Assembly (NCBI GenBank): GCA_024654145.1
Contig: JANLIM010000033.1
Span: 1-14,787, forward strand
DNA length: 14,787 nt
Reading direction: 5' to 3'
DNA from: Candidatus Zambryskiibacteriota bacterium
GTDB lineage: Bacteria > Patescibacteriota > Minisyncoccia > Phycocordibacterales > Zambryskibacteraceae
The position numbers were made by a program, and so were the translations under genes. The notes beneath the pieces are model-generated. The model saw nothing but the letters and a program-made list of their open reading frames with translations, searched no databases and had not been told where the DNA came from. This document shows positions 6,401 to 12,740 of the stretch, one piece after another; positions within the stretch are counted from its first letter, which is position 1; every line of letters starts with the position of its first letter.

Positions 6401-8899
6401 ATGGCCTTTTTTAAGTCACTTCTCGGCTCGCCCGAGGAAAAGAAGCTTGCCTCCTGGCGCTCTGTTGTAGAGCGTATTAATTCCTTTGAAAGTGAGTACG
6501 AAACCCTTTCTCTTGAAGCTCTTAGAAATAAGACACAAGAATTTAGAACCCGTTTGAGTAGCGGAGAAACTCTGGACTCGCTTCTCCCAGAAGCTTTCGC
6601 AGCGGTGCGCGAAGCTTCAAAGAGAACTGTCGGCATGAGACACTTCGATGTGCAGTTGCTTGGAGGCTTGGCAATGTATCACGGAGGCATCGCCGAGATG
6701 AAGACCGGAGAAGGTAAAACTCTTGTCGCAACTCTCCCTGCATACCTCATCGCTCTAGAGGGTAAGGGAGTGCATGTGGTTACAGTCAACGACTACCTCT
6801 CCAGGCGCGATGCTGTCTGGATGGGGCAGATCTACTCTTGCCTCGGGCTCTCTGTGGGAGTGCTAAACGACCAAGCATCTTATTTGTATGACCCAGAACA
6901 TAAAGAGAAGGACAAGGAACGAGACGAAGTCGGCTCTTTCCAGATTATTTATGAGTTCCTAAGACCAGCCACCAAGCCGGAGGCGTACCAAGCAGATATT
7001 ACCTACGGCACCAACACTCAGTTCGGCTTCGACTATCTCCGCGACAACCTTGTCTACGATGAGCGTAATCTCGTACAGCGCGATTACCACTACGCACTTG
7101 TCGACGAGATCGACTCTATCCTTATTGACGAAGCGAGAACCCCCCTTATTATCTCTGGTAATACTGGAAATGCTGGTGACTTGTATGAGCAATTCTCTCA
7201 GATTGCCCGAACCATGGAAGAGGGGAAGGATTACACAGTGGATGAGAAACTCAAAGCCATTTCCCTCACTGACGAGGGTATCAACAAAGCTGAGAAGGCC
7301 CTCGGGATTGAAAACATTTATACCGAAGGTGGTATCCGATACGTGCATCACTTAGAAACTGCGGTGAGAGCAAAGGCGCTTTATCATATAGACAAGGAGT
7401 ACGTAGTGAAGGACGATGAAGTGGTAATAGTGGATGCTTTCACTGGTAGACTCCAACCCGGACGCAGGTGGTCAGAAGGTTTGCACCAAGCAATCGAGGC
7501 TAAGGAAGGGGTAAAGATCAAAGAAGAAAGTCGTACCTACGCCTCGATCACTTATCAGAACTTCTTCAGGATGTATAAGAAGCTTGGCGGTATGACAGGA
7601 ACCGCTCTTACTTCGAAAGAAGAATTTTATAAGGTGTACGGACTTGAGACATACGTCATCCCTACGAACAAGCCCGTAGCGAGAATTGATCACCAAGACC
7701 AGATCTTCCAAACTCAGCTCGGCAAGATGAAGGCCGTGGCTAGGAAGGTGAAGGAGCTAAACCAAAGTGGTCAACCAGTACTTATCGGTACGGTCTCGAT
7801 CGAACACAATGAGCTTCTCTCGAACTTCCTAAAGAACGAGGGTATTAAACACACTGTACTTAACGCCAAGAACCACGAACAAGACGCCCAGATCTATGCT
7901 CAGGCGGGTAAGAAGGGAGCCGTGACCGTGGCTACCAACATGGCTGGTCGTGGTGTCGACATTAAGCTTGGAGGTAACCCTAGTACCACCGAGGAGTATG
8001 AGGAGGTCAAGTCTCTAGGAGGACTCTTTGTCCTGGGTACTGAGCGTCACGACGCGCGCCGCATCGACAACCAGCTTCGGGGTCGTGCCGGTCGCCAGGG
8101 AGACCCGGGCGACACGCAGTTTTTTGTCTCACTCGAGGATTCACTGATGCGCATCTTTGCTGTTGATGCTATCAAGAAGATGATGGGTCGCTTTAATATC
8201 CCGGAAGATGAGCCTATTGAGAACAAACTTATCACCAACTCACTCGAGAAGGCACAAGAGAAGATAGAGGGCTTCAACTTTGACGCCCGGAAGCACGTTC
8301 TCGAGTTCGACAACGTGCTCAACTTTCAGCGCGGTATTATTTATGAAAGAAGGAAAAAGGTTCTCACAGGTGGGGAAGCGGAGGTGCGCGAATATTTAGA
8401 TGAGGTAGGGCAGAATCTCGAAGAAGAGACGAAGAAGAAGTTTGAAAGTAAACTCTCGCAACCCGAAGCCTTCGATCCTGTCGCACTAGAAGCTTGGCGC
8501 CGCATTATTTTGCAAACCATTGACCTTTTCTGGGTGGACCATTTGGAAATGATGGAGTATCTGCGCGGTAGTGTGAACTTACGCGCCTACGGCCAGCGTG
8601 ACCCTCTTATTGAGTACAAGAAAGATGGCTTGCGCTTTTTCCGCGAGATGGAGGGCTCTATCGGCCACCAGGTTGCTGAGTTTGTTGTGGCGCTAGATTT
8701 GGAGTCACTTGCTTCCGTCAAAGCAACTGCTGTTGAATTAGGTGCCAAAGAAATTACGGCAGCGCATGCAAGAACTCCCGAAGGCGATAAGATTGGCCGG
8801 AACGACCCATGCCCATGTGGAGCGATAAATCCAATTACCGGTAAGGTATATAAATATAAGCAATGCGGGTTAATCAACGCCCCGCATCATAAAAAATAA
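6401..8899 (+). CDS. secA: Preprotein translocase ATPase SecA
   Basis: SecA is the motor that drives unfolded secretory proteins through SecYEG. The 832-residue length is normal. NBD1 carries Walker A GEGKT (K106) and DEID at 235-238. VDEIDSILIDEARTPLIISG and ITYGTNTQFGFDYLRDN are SecA signatures. NBD2 holds NMAGRGVDIKLGG and RIDNQLRGRAGRQGDPG with the arginine fingers. There is an extra charged segment of about 25 residues near 160-190 (PEHKEKDKERDE). The C-terminal zinc tail starts as usual (GRNDPCPCG, C804 and C806), but the next Cys (C822) comes 15 rather than 8 residues later and is followed by Gly, with H829-H830 near the end. No gene is fused or overlapping; it is preceded by a terminator and its own -10. 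The identification is certain. Confidence 0.98.
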   Translation: MAFFKSLLGSPEEKKLASWRSVVERINSFESEYETLSLEALRNKTQEFRTRLSSGETLDSLLPEAFAAVREASKRTVGMRHFDVQLLGGLAMYHGGIAEMKTGEGKTLVATLPAYLIALEGKGVHVVTVNDYLSRRDAVWMGQIYSCLGLSVGVLNDQASYLYDPEHKEKDKERDEVGSFQIIYEFLRPATKPEAYQADITYGTNTQFGFDYLRDNLVYDERNLVQRDYHYALVDEIDSILIDEARTPLIISGNTGNAGDLYEQFSQIARTMEEGKDYTVDEKLKAISLTDEGINKAEKALGIENIYTEGGIRYVHHLETAVRAKALYHIDKEYVVKDDEVVIVDAFTGRLQPGRRWSEGLHQAIEAKEGVKIKEESRTYASITYQNFFRMYKKLGGMTGTALTSKEEFYKVYGLETYVIPTNKPVARIDHQDQIFQTQLGKMKAVARKVKELNQSGQPVLIGTVSIEHNELLSNFLKNEGIKHTVLNAKNHEQDAQIYAQAGKKGAVTVATNMAGRGVDIKLGGNPSTTEEYEEVKSLGGLFVLGTERHDARRIDNQLRGRAGRQGDPGDTQFFVSLEDSLMRIFAVDAIKKMMGRFNIPEDEPIENKLITNSLEKAQEKIEGFNFDARKHVLEFDNVLNFQRGIIYERRKKVLTGGEAEVREYLDEVGQNLEEETKKKFESKLSQPEAFDPVALEAWRRIILQTIDLFWVDHLEMMEYLRGSVNLRAYGQRDPLIEYKKDGLRFFREMEGSIGHQVAEFVVALDLESLASVKATAVELGAKEITAAHARTPEGDKIGRNDPCPCGAINPITGKVYKYKQCGLINAPHHKK

Positions 8900-8957
8900 C
8901 CCCCGCCCCGCTCCTCCGCATCACCTTTCTTTCTCCTTTACTTCTCTACACTCTTTT
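8900..8957 (+). terminator. C-rich, G-poor tract after secA, candidate Rho entry site
   Basis: The 58 nt after the secA stop contain about 28 C but only 3 G, and just 8 purines in total. It begins with CCCCCGCCCC and becomes CT-rich. A long C-over-G bubble in an unstructured 3' UTR is the known character of rut sites. No intrinsic hairpin terminator follows secA, which fits Rho-dependent ending. This is inferred from composition only. Confidence 0.35.
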
Positions 8958-8989
8958 GTATAAAACAATGCGGTCGTCCTGGTTTGTAC
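8955..8989 (+). repeat. Repeat A, copy 1 (upstream of PaaX/Cas2-like gene A)
   Basis: This 35-nt element reads TTTGTAT, AAA, a variable triplet, ATGCGGTCGTCC (8968-8979), another triplet, then TTTGTAC (8983-8989). A second copy with identical spacing lies after the gene at 9562-9596; 28 of 35 positions agree. This copy ends directly before a TATAAT, so it may be part of the gene's control region. Confidence 0.7.
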
Positions 8990-8995
8990 TATAAT
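8990..8995 (+). promoter_or_regulatory. -10 element of PaaX/Cas2-like gene A
   Basis: A perfect TATAAT lies 6 nt before the ATG at 9002 and is followed by AGGAG. If it is the -10, transcription starts at or just after the ATG, so either the mRNA is leaderless or the true promoter is elsewhere and AGGAG is the ribosome site. AGGAG is only 1 nt from the ATG, too close for good initiation. Confidence 0.4.
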
Positions 8996-9001
8996 AGGAG
9001 A

Positions 9002-9547
9002 ATGGAAGAAAGGATAGATTTTAAGAAAATTATTCTCTTAAGCGTCGGCGCCGTTGGGATTTTGGCCCTGGCTATGGTCGCACCTAATGCGATGCAAATT
9101 CTAAGGCCTTTCATAAAGAAAAAGAGAAAGTACGATTTAAAAAGTTATTTAAACCGAAGAGCCCAGAAGTTGGTAAAAGACGGCTACCTTAAGATCGAGA
9201 CCAGGGATAAGAAGGAATTTTTGACCCTCACGACGAAAGGCAAGCGCGAGCTCCTCTATTATAGAGCTAAGGATAAGAGGGGGAAGCGCCGATGGGATGG
9301 CAAGTGGCGGATAGTTATCTTCGACGTCTGGGAGAAAAGTCGCGGGAAGAGAAATATCCTGAGAAACGAGATAAAGGACTTTGGCTTTATCCAACTTCAG
9401 AGAAGCGTCTGGATTTACCCCTACGAATGCGGGGATTTTATAGAGCTCCTCAAAACCGATTTGGCTTTCGGGAAGAATATCAGATATATGGTGGTGGAGG
9501 ACCTGGACCATGATGAGAATTTAAGAAAGTTCTTTAAACTCGCTTGA
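9002..9547 (+). CDS. PaaX-like regulator with Cas2-like C-terminal domain (gene A)
   Basis: This 181-residue protein has three parts. First is a hydrophobic N-terminal helix (about 10-35). Second is a winged-helix-like segment (about 42-85, SYLNRRAQKLVKDGYLKIE and a TLTTKGKREL wing). Third is a Cas2-like ferredoxin fold (about 100-181) starting KWRIVIFDVW with D108 in the strand-1 position of the Cas2 catalytic Asp, and continuing RSVWIYPYEC. This is the layout of PaaX-type proteins often labelled Cas2 in CPR genomes. No CRISPR array, cas1 or effector is visible, so a regulatory DNA-binding role is more likely than spacer acquisition. I chose ATG 9002 over an in-frame TTG at 8984, which lies inside repeat A. 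The gene is bracketed by repeat A copies 12 nt upstream and 14 nt downstream. The hydrophobic helix could be a membrane segment. Confidence 0.75.
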   Translation: MEERIDFKKIILLSVGAVGILALAMVAPNAMQILRPFIKKKRKYDLKSYLNRRAQKLVKDGYLKIETRDKKEFLTLTTKGKRELLYYRAKDKRGKRRWDGKWRIVIFDVWEKSRGKRNILRNEIKDFGFIQLQRSVWIYPYECGDFIELLKTDLAFGKNIRYMVVEDLDHDENLRKFFKLA

Positions 9548-9561
9548 CCCGATTTTTCAAA

Positions 9562-9596
9562 TTTGTACAAAGTGATGCGGTCGTCCGCTTTTGTAC
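9562..9596 (+). repeat. Repeat A, copy 2 (downstream of gene A, upstream of the dedA run)
   Basis: It matches copy 1 in TTTGTA, AAA, the 12-mer ATGCGGTCGTCC (9575-9586) and terminal TTTGTAC, all at the same offsets. Here the opening TTTGTACAAA (9562-9571) is a perfect palindrome, and GCGG-TCGT-CCGC (9577-9588) has short inverted arms. Its place fits either a second operator controlling the dedA run or the far end of a cassette. Confidence 0.7.
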
Positions 9597-9613
9597 AGTA
9601 TGTGTACAGTATG
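9592..9613 (+). repeat. Perfect 11-bp tandem repeat (two units) inside a TTTGTA cluster
   Basis: TGTACAGTATG occurs twice head to tail (9592-9602 and 9603-9613), overlapping the end of repeat A copy 2. It is followed by TTTGTAG at 9617, 9638 and 9647, the last two within a GAATTTGTA tandem. Together five TTTGTA[C/G] sites fall between 9562 and 9653. This looks like a multi-site binding region or slippage-prone sequence upstream of dedA. Confidence 0.55.
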
Positions 9614-9695
9614 GAGTTTGTAGAAAAAAACGTGGAATTTGTAGAATTTGTAGAGAAAGGAAAATGTGGTAAGTTAAGGAAGCTTGAGTTTCCCC

Positions 9696-10268
9696 ATGGA
9701 AGAAGTACTAAATCTACTCTATCTTATAAATGACGTAGTGCTCCGCCCAGACTTGGCGAGTGCATTTATTATATTTATTTTCTCTTTTGTAAACGAGCTT
9801 CTCGCCGTTATCCCTTACGCACTCATTCTCTCTGGCCAGCTTATTTTCCTCACTGATTCGCTTTCTTGGGCACTCCTCGCCAAACTCCTGGTTTTCGTCG
9901 CTGTGCCTGTCGGTATTGGAAGTACTTTTGGTACCCTCCTTTTATACTCTCTTGCCTACTTCGGAGGCAAACCATCTGTGAGTAGGTTCCGAGGCTATCT
10001 GCGCTTCTCGTGGGAGGACGTGGAGAGAGTTAATTCGCGCTTCAAGGGCATGTGGTATGACGAATTAATCTTTCTCATTATCCGCTCCATGCCTGTCATT
10101 CCTTCCTTCCCGCTGACCATAGCGGCAGGGTTCTTTAGGATGCGATTCCTGCCCTATCTCGTCTTAACTTTTGTCGGACTTACCATACGGATGATGCTTA
10201 CCCTGCTTATTATCGGTATTGGTGTGGGCAGCCTGTCGGAGCTCATGCTTTTGCTTTATAATAAATAG
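9696..10268 (+). CDS. DedA/VTT-family membrane protein
   Basis: This 190-residue protein has about five hydrophobic segments and the DedA/VTT family core. There is a GSTFGTLLLYSLAYFGGKPS re-entrant-like segment. FLIIRSMPVIPSFPLTIAAG follows, with R130, P133, P136 and G145 in the conserved R-x2-P-x2-P pattern. Last comes VGLTIRMMLTLLIIGIG, with R165. Family members are linked to lipid-carrier or phospholipid scrambling across the membrane, including undecaprenyl phosphate recycling, which would suit the glycan genes at the window start. That functional link is inference. ATG 9696 is preferred to a TTG at 9684, which has AAGGA only 3 nt before it. It is the first gene of a close run with gaps of 4, 1 and 6 nt to the next genes. 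Confidence 0.82.
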   Translation: MEEVLNLLYLINDVVLRPDLASAFIIFIFSFVNELLAVIPYALILSGQLIFLTDSLSWALLAKLLVFVAVPVGIGSTFGTLLLYSLAYFGGKPSVSRFRGYLRFSWEDVERVNSRFKGMWYDELIFLIIRSMPVIPSFPLTIAAGFFRMRFLPYLVLTFVGLTIRMMLTLLIIGIGVGSLSELMLLLYNK

Positions 10269-10272
10269 CTGT

Positions 10273-10647
10273 ATGACAAAACAAAAAATTACATGGATTC
10301 TTATCTTGATTGTGGTTGTGGCCGGGCTAGTATGGCTTATCAGGACTCCCGGCAAGCCGGGTAAATTGGATGCATTTGCTCAGTGTATTAACGACAGCGG
10401 GGCGACGTATTACGCGGCATTCTGGTGCCCGAACTGTAAGAACCAGCAGGCGATGTTCGGCCGCTCAGCACGCCTTCTACCTCGCGTAGAGTGTTCAACT
10501 CCAGACGGCAACGGCCAGCTTCAAATCTGCAAGGACGCAGAAGTCACAGGGTACCCAACTTGGGAATTCGCCGACGGCACCAGGCAGACAGGCACTATTC
10601 CTCTCGAAAACTTGAGCGAATTTACCGGCTGCGAACTACCAGAGTAA
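10273..10647 (+). CDS. Membrane-anchored thioredoxin-like disulfide oxidoreductase
   Basis: This 124-residue protein has one N-terminal membrane helix (about 7-23) and an extracytoplasmic thioredoxin-like domain. AAFWCPNCKNQ holds the redox pair C52/C55, and TGYPTW supplies the cis-proline P95. Further cysteines are C38, C74, C86 and C120. The pattern FAQCINDSG...FWCPNC...VEC...IC closely resembles the thioredoxin domain fused to VKOR in cyanobacteria and other bacteria. Here it stands alone. It should pass disulfides to exported proteins and be reoxidised by the DsbB-like protein encoded 1 nt downstream. The start at 10273 gives a clean signal anchor; a longer frame from 10219 would overlap dedA and adds no sensible sequence. 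Confidence 0.87.
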   Translation: MTKQKITWILILIVVVAGLVWLIRTPGKPGKLDAFAQCINDSGATYYAAFWCPNCKNQQAMFGRSARLLPRVECSTPDGNGQLQICKDAEVTGYPTWEFADGTRQTGTIPLENLSEFTGCELPE

Positions 10648-10648
10648 T

Positions 10649-11185
10649 ATGGTCGGAATTATCCAAACCATTCTTCCGTACGGTGTCTTAATTTCCCACA
10701 TCCTTTTAGTTGCATTATTTCTAGCAGTCATCTTTAGACGTACTTGGGGAGCGGGAGTTGTCTTGTACATGGGACGCTACTCACTCGTTATCGGACTCAT
10801 CATAGCTATTAGCGCTGTTATAGGGAGCCTCTTTTATTCTGAGATTGTAGGATTCCCGCCATGCGTTTTGTGCTGGTGGCAGAGAGTCTTTCTTTATCCG
10901 CAGGCAGCGCTCTTCGCCTTGGCCGTTTGGAAGAAGGATTCGGGCGTCTTCCTCTACTCTGGCACCCTTGCCGTTCTTGCAGGTATCGTTGCTCTTTATC
11001 ACTCGTACGTTTATTGGGGAGGAAAGTCGCTTTTGCCTTGCACCGCTCTTGGCGGAGCCTGCGATAAGATCTACGTGATGGAGTTCGGTTATATTACGAT
11101 TCCAACTATGTCACTTACTATTGTTCTTTACCTCCTTCTGCTCGCTTGGATAAATCGGATCTATTATTTAAATACTAGTAAATAA
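10649..11185 (+). CDS. dsbB: DsbB/BdbC-like quinone-linked disulfide-forming membrane protein
   Basis: DsbB-type enzymes reoxidise a thioredoxin-like partner and pass the electrons to quinone. This 178-residue protein has about five hydrophobic helices; the family core is four. GFPPCVLCWWQR gives the first redox pair C72/C75, the strong DsbB signature with the quinone-site Arg. SLLPCTALGGAC gives the second pair, C131 and C138, in the second outer loop. YHSYVYWGG between them resembles the BdbC/DsbI type. The gene starts 1 nt after the thioredoxin-like gene's stop, so the two make a coupled redox unit. Whether this host makes its own quinone cannot be judged here. Family call is firm; the dsbB symbol is by family. 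Confidence 0.9.
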   Translation: MVGIIQTILPYGVLISHILLVALFLAVIFRRTWGAGVVLYMGRYSLVIGLIIAISAVIGSLFYSEIVGFPPCVLCWWQRVFLYPQAALFALAVWKKDSGVFLYSGTLAVLAGIVALYHSYVYWGGKSLLPCTALGGACDKIYVMEFGYITIPTMSLTIVLYLLLLAWINRIYYLNTSK

Positions 11186-11191
11186 TTAGTA

Positions 11192-12070
11192 ATGCCCAAA
11201 ACCATTGTTACGCATAGTGGGAGCTTTCATACTGATGATGTCTTCGCGGTCGCTGCACTGCTTTTAAAATATCCAGATGCAATAGTCGTAAGAAGTAGAG
11301 ACACTGAAGTGATTAACAAAGCAGATATCGTTGTCGATGTCGGATTGGTATACGATCCCGAATCAAAGAGGTTTGATCATCATCAGCATGGTGGAGCTGG
11401 GGTAAGGGGAAATGGTATTCCTTACGCATCTTTTGGTCTAGTCTGGAAAGCTCTCGGTGAGGATCTAGCGGGTCAGGAATCCGCAGCATTGATTGAAGAA
11501 AAGCTAGTCATGCCTATTGATGCTCCTGACAACGGCGTTTCTACGTATGAGCAGATTTTTGAAGATGTGCGACCATATACTATTGTTGATTTTATCTACT
11601 CGTATTTCTTCAATGGCTACATTAAGAATAAGGAGCAGATGTACGAAACCTTTATGACAGTGGTCGGGGTTGCAAAAGATCTCCTTAAGAGGGAGATTTC
11701 CAAATCGCGAGAAAGAGTTGGAGGTATGAAAACGGTTAGAGAAATCCTTGAAACAGTATCAGATAAACGTATCGTGGTGCTTGAGAGTGACTTGCCGTGG
11801 GAGCCTGTACTTGTGCCGATTCCTGAAGCTACATACGTTATATATCCACGCAGGGAGGGAAATTGGGGAGTAAAAGGCGTCCCATCTACAATAAAAGGTT
11901 TTGAGAGAAAGAAGCTTCTACCGCTCGAATGGTCCGGCCTTGAAGGAAAGGAGTTAAGAGCGATTTCTGGGGTGTCTGATTCAATGTTCTGCCATCGAAA
12001 CCGCTTTATAGCAGCAGCAGAGAGTAAAGAAGGCGCGGTTAAGCTTGCGGAATTGGCTTTAAACGCCTAA
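11192..12070 (+). CDS. MYG1-family (UPF0160) metal-dependent hydrolase
   Basis: This 292-residue protein begins TIVTHSGSFHTDDVFAVAAL, the MYG1 family opening with metal-ligand candidates H8, H13, D15 and D16. IVVDVG (D49) and RFDHHQHGG (D62-H63-H64, H66) follow, like the DHH-superfamily metal site. MPIDAPDNGVSTYEQIF continues the family pattern. Eukaryotic MYG1 is a 3'-5' RNA exonuclease; bacterial members are little studied, so nuclease activity here is inferred. Length matches bacterial homologues. It starts 6 nt after the dsbB-like stop and is the last gene of the run, whose transcription probably stops in the palindrome at 12100-12137. It has no obvious functional tie to disulfide formation. 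Confidence 0.92.
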   Translation: MPKTIVTHSGSFHTDDVFAVAALLLKYPDAIVVRSRDTEVINKADIVVDVGLVYDPESKRFDHHQHGGAGVRGNGIPYASFGLVWKALGEDLAGQESAALIEEKLVMPIDAPDNGVSTYEQIFEDVRPYTIVDFIYSYFFNGYIKNKEQMYETFMTVVGVAKDLLKREISKSRERVGGMKTVREILETVSDKRIVVLESDLPWEPVLVPIPEATYVIYPRREGNWGVKGVPSTIKGFERKKLLPLEWSGLEGKELRAISGVSDSMFCHRNRFIAAAESKEGAVKLAELALNA

Positions 12071-12097
12071 TTTTTTCCATATTACATAATACTGCAT

Positions 12098-12124
12098 ACC
12101 TACATAATAAAAATGCTATAGCAT
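12098..12124 (+). repeat. Repeat B, copy 1 (downstream of PaaX/Cas2-like gene B)
   Basis: This 27-nt segment (starts ACCTACATAATAAAAATG, ends CTATAGCAT) recurs exactly at 12741-12767, in the same orientation, on the other side of gene B. In this copy it forms the left part of a perfect 38-bp palindrome, so the similarity can also be read as inverted. Confidence 0.8.
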
Positions 12125-12137
12125 TTTTATTATGTAG
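12100..12137. terminator. Perfect 38-bp palindrome between convergent genes, probable bidirectional terminator
   Basis: The sequence from 12100 to 12137 equals its own reverse complement (2 x 19 bp, centred on GCTATAGC). As RNA it folds into AAAAATGC/GCATTTTT arms continuing into TAATA/TATTA. It lies between the 3' ends of the MYG1-family gene and gene B, where a two-way terminator is expected. The low-GC stem makes it weaker than the one at 6318-6349. It also belongs to repeat family B. Confidence 0.6.
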
Positions 12138-12145
12138 TGGGGAAA

Positions 12146-12715
12146 TTATTTTATAAGATCAAAATCCATGCGAAGGTATTTGTCATTCTCAATCTGATCG
12201 GCAATTATATAGAGTAAGTCCCGACCGATTCCGTAATCAACCTTCAGAAGTCCGATTACATCCTCGCAATCGTATGGATAGACCCATACGCTGTCTTGTA
12301 GCCGTTGGAATCCAGCCGCTTTGAAAATTTCTCTCACTTCGTTTCTTATCCTCTTCTTACTCTCAGGAATGTCGAATATGATAATTCTCCACTTTTTGTC
12401 CCACTTTTTCGGTCTAGCTAATTTAAAATCAGCTCTCCGCCAGCGATCTAGAACCTTTTCACCTTGCTTTGTCATTAAGTAATGCCCCTCTTCAAATTTG
12501 AGCAAGCCATTTCTAGCCAACCTGCTTGCTGTTGATCTTATTACTTCGTTCCGACGGGGAGGGGAGTCAGAACTAATTCCCAACAGTGATTCCATAACTC
12601 GGTTTGTTATTAATTCGGCGCCAAGTCTTCCTCCTGATGCAACTGTTAGGAGTATCGCCTCTTGGATACGTGTACGTCTGATTACTTTCCTATTTTCTTC
12701 TTCTAGCTTTCCCAT
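12146..12715 (-). CDS. PaaX-like regulator with Cas2-like C-terminal domain (gene B)
   Basis: This 189-residue protein has a helical N-terminal region (about 14-48, TRIQEAILLTVASGG). A winged-helix segment follows (about 55-90, RNEVIRSTASRLARNGLLKF and HYLMTKQGEKVL). A Cas2-like domain (about 108-189) opens KWRIIIFDIP with D115 and continues FQRLQDSVWVYPYDCEDVIGL. The C-terminal domain is clearly paralogous to gene A (WRI-IFD, SVW-YPY-C and LLK-D shared), while the N-terminus differs and lacks gene A's hydrophobic helix. A PaaX-type DNA-binding repressor is the best guess; no CRISPR locus is present. The gene is antisense to its neighbours, convergent with the MYG1-family gene and divergent from obgE. 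It is bracketed by repeat B copies 8 nt past its stop and 25 nt before its start. Confidence 0.78.
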   Translation of the reverse strand: MGKLEEENRKVIRRTRIQEAILLTVASGGRLGAELITNRVMESLLGISSDSPPRRNEVIRSTASRLARNGLLKFEEGHYLMTKQGEKVLDRWRRADFKLARPKKWDKKWRIIIFDIPESKKRIRNEVREIFKAAGFQRLQDSVWVYPYDCEDVIGLLKVDYGIGRDLLYIIADQIENDKYLRMDFDLIK

Positions 12716-12728
12716 TTGTTATAAATTA

Positions 12729-12734
12729 ATTATA
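12729..12734 (-). promoter_or_regulatory. Candidate -10 element of gene B
   Basis: ATTATA on the plus strand reads TATAAT on the minus strand, 13 nt before the gene B ATG (12715). Its -35 region would fall inside repeat B copy 2. The surrounding sequence is almost all A/T, so the match alone is weak. Confidence 0.35.
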
Positions 12735-12740
12735 TAAATC

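Noticed and set aside
6959..7351. 130-codon antisense frame within secA
   Set aside because: It is opposite conserved SecA motor sequence, has no recognisable domain and is a shadow frame.
9611..9733. 40-codon ATG frame (MEFVEKNVEFVEFVEKG...) before and overlapping dedA
   Set aside because: It arises from the TTTGTA/GAATTTGTA repeats, overlaps the dedA start in another frame and has no ribosome site. The regulatory-repeat reading explains it better.
10219..10272. Longer N-terminus for the thioredoxin-like protein
   Set aside because: It would overlap dedA by about 50 nt and add a Cys-rich stretch that is merely the shifted dedA frame; ATG 10273 gives a clean signal anchor.
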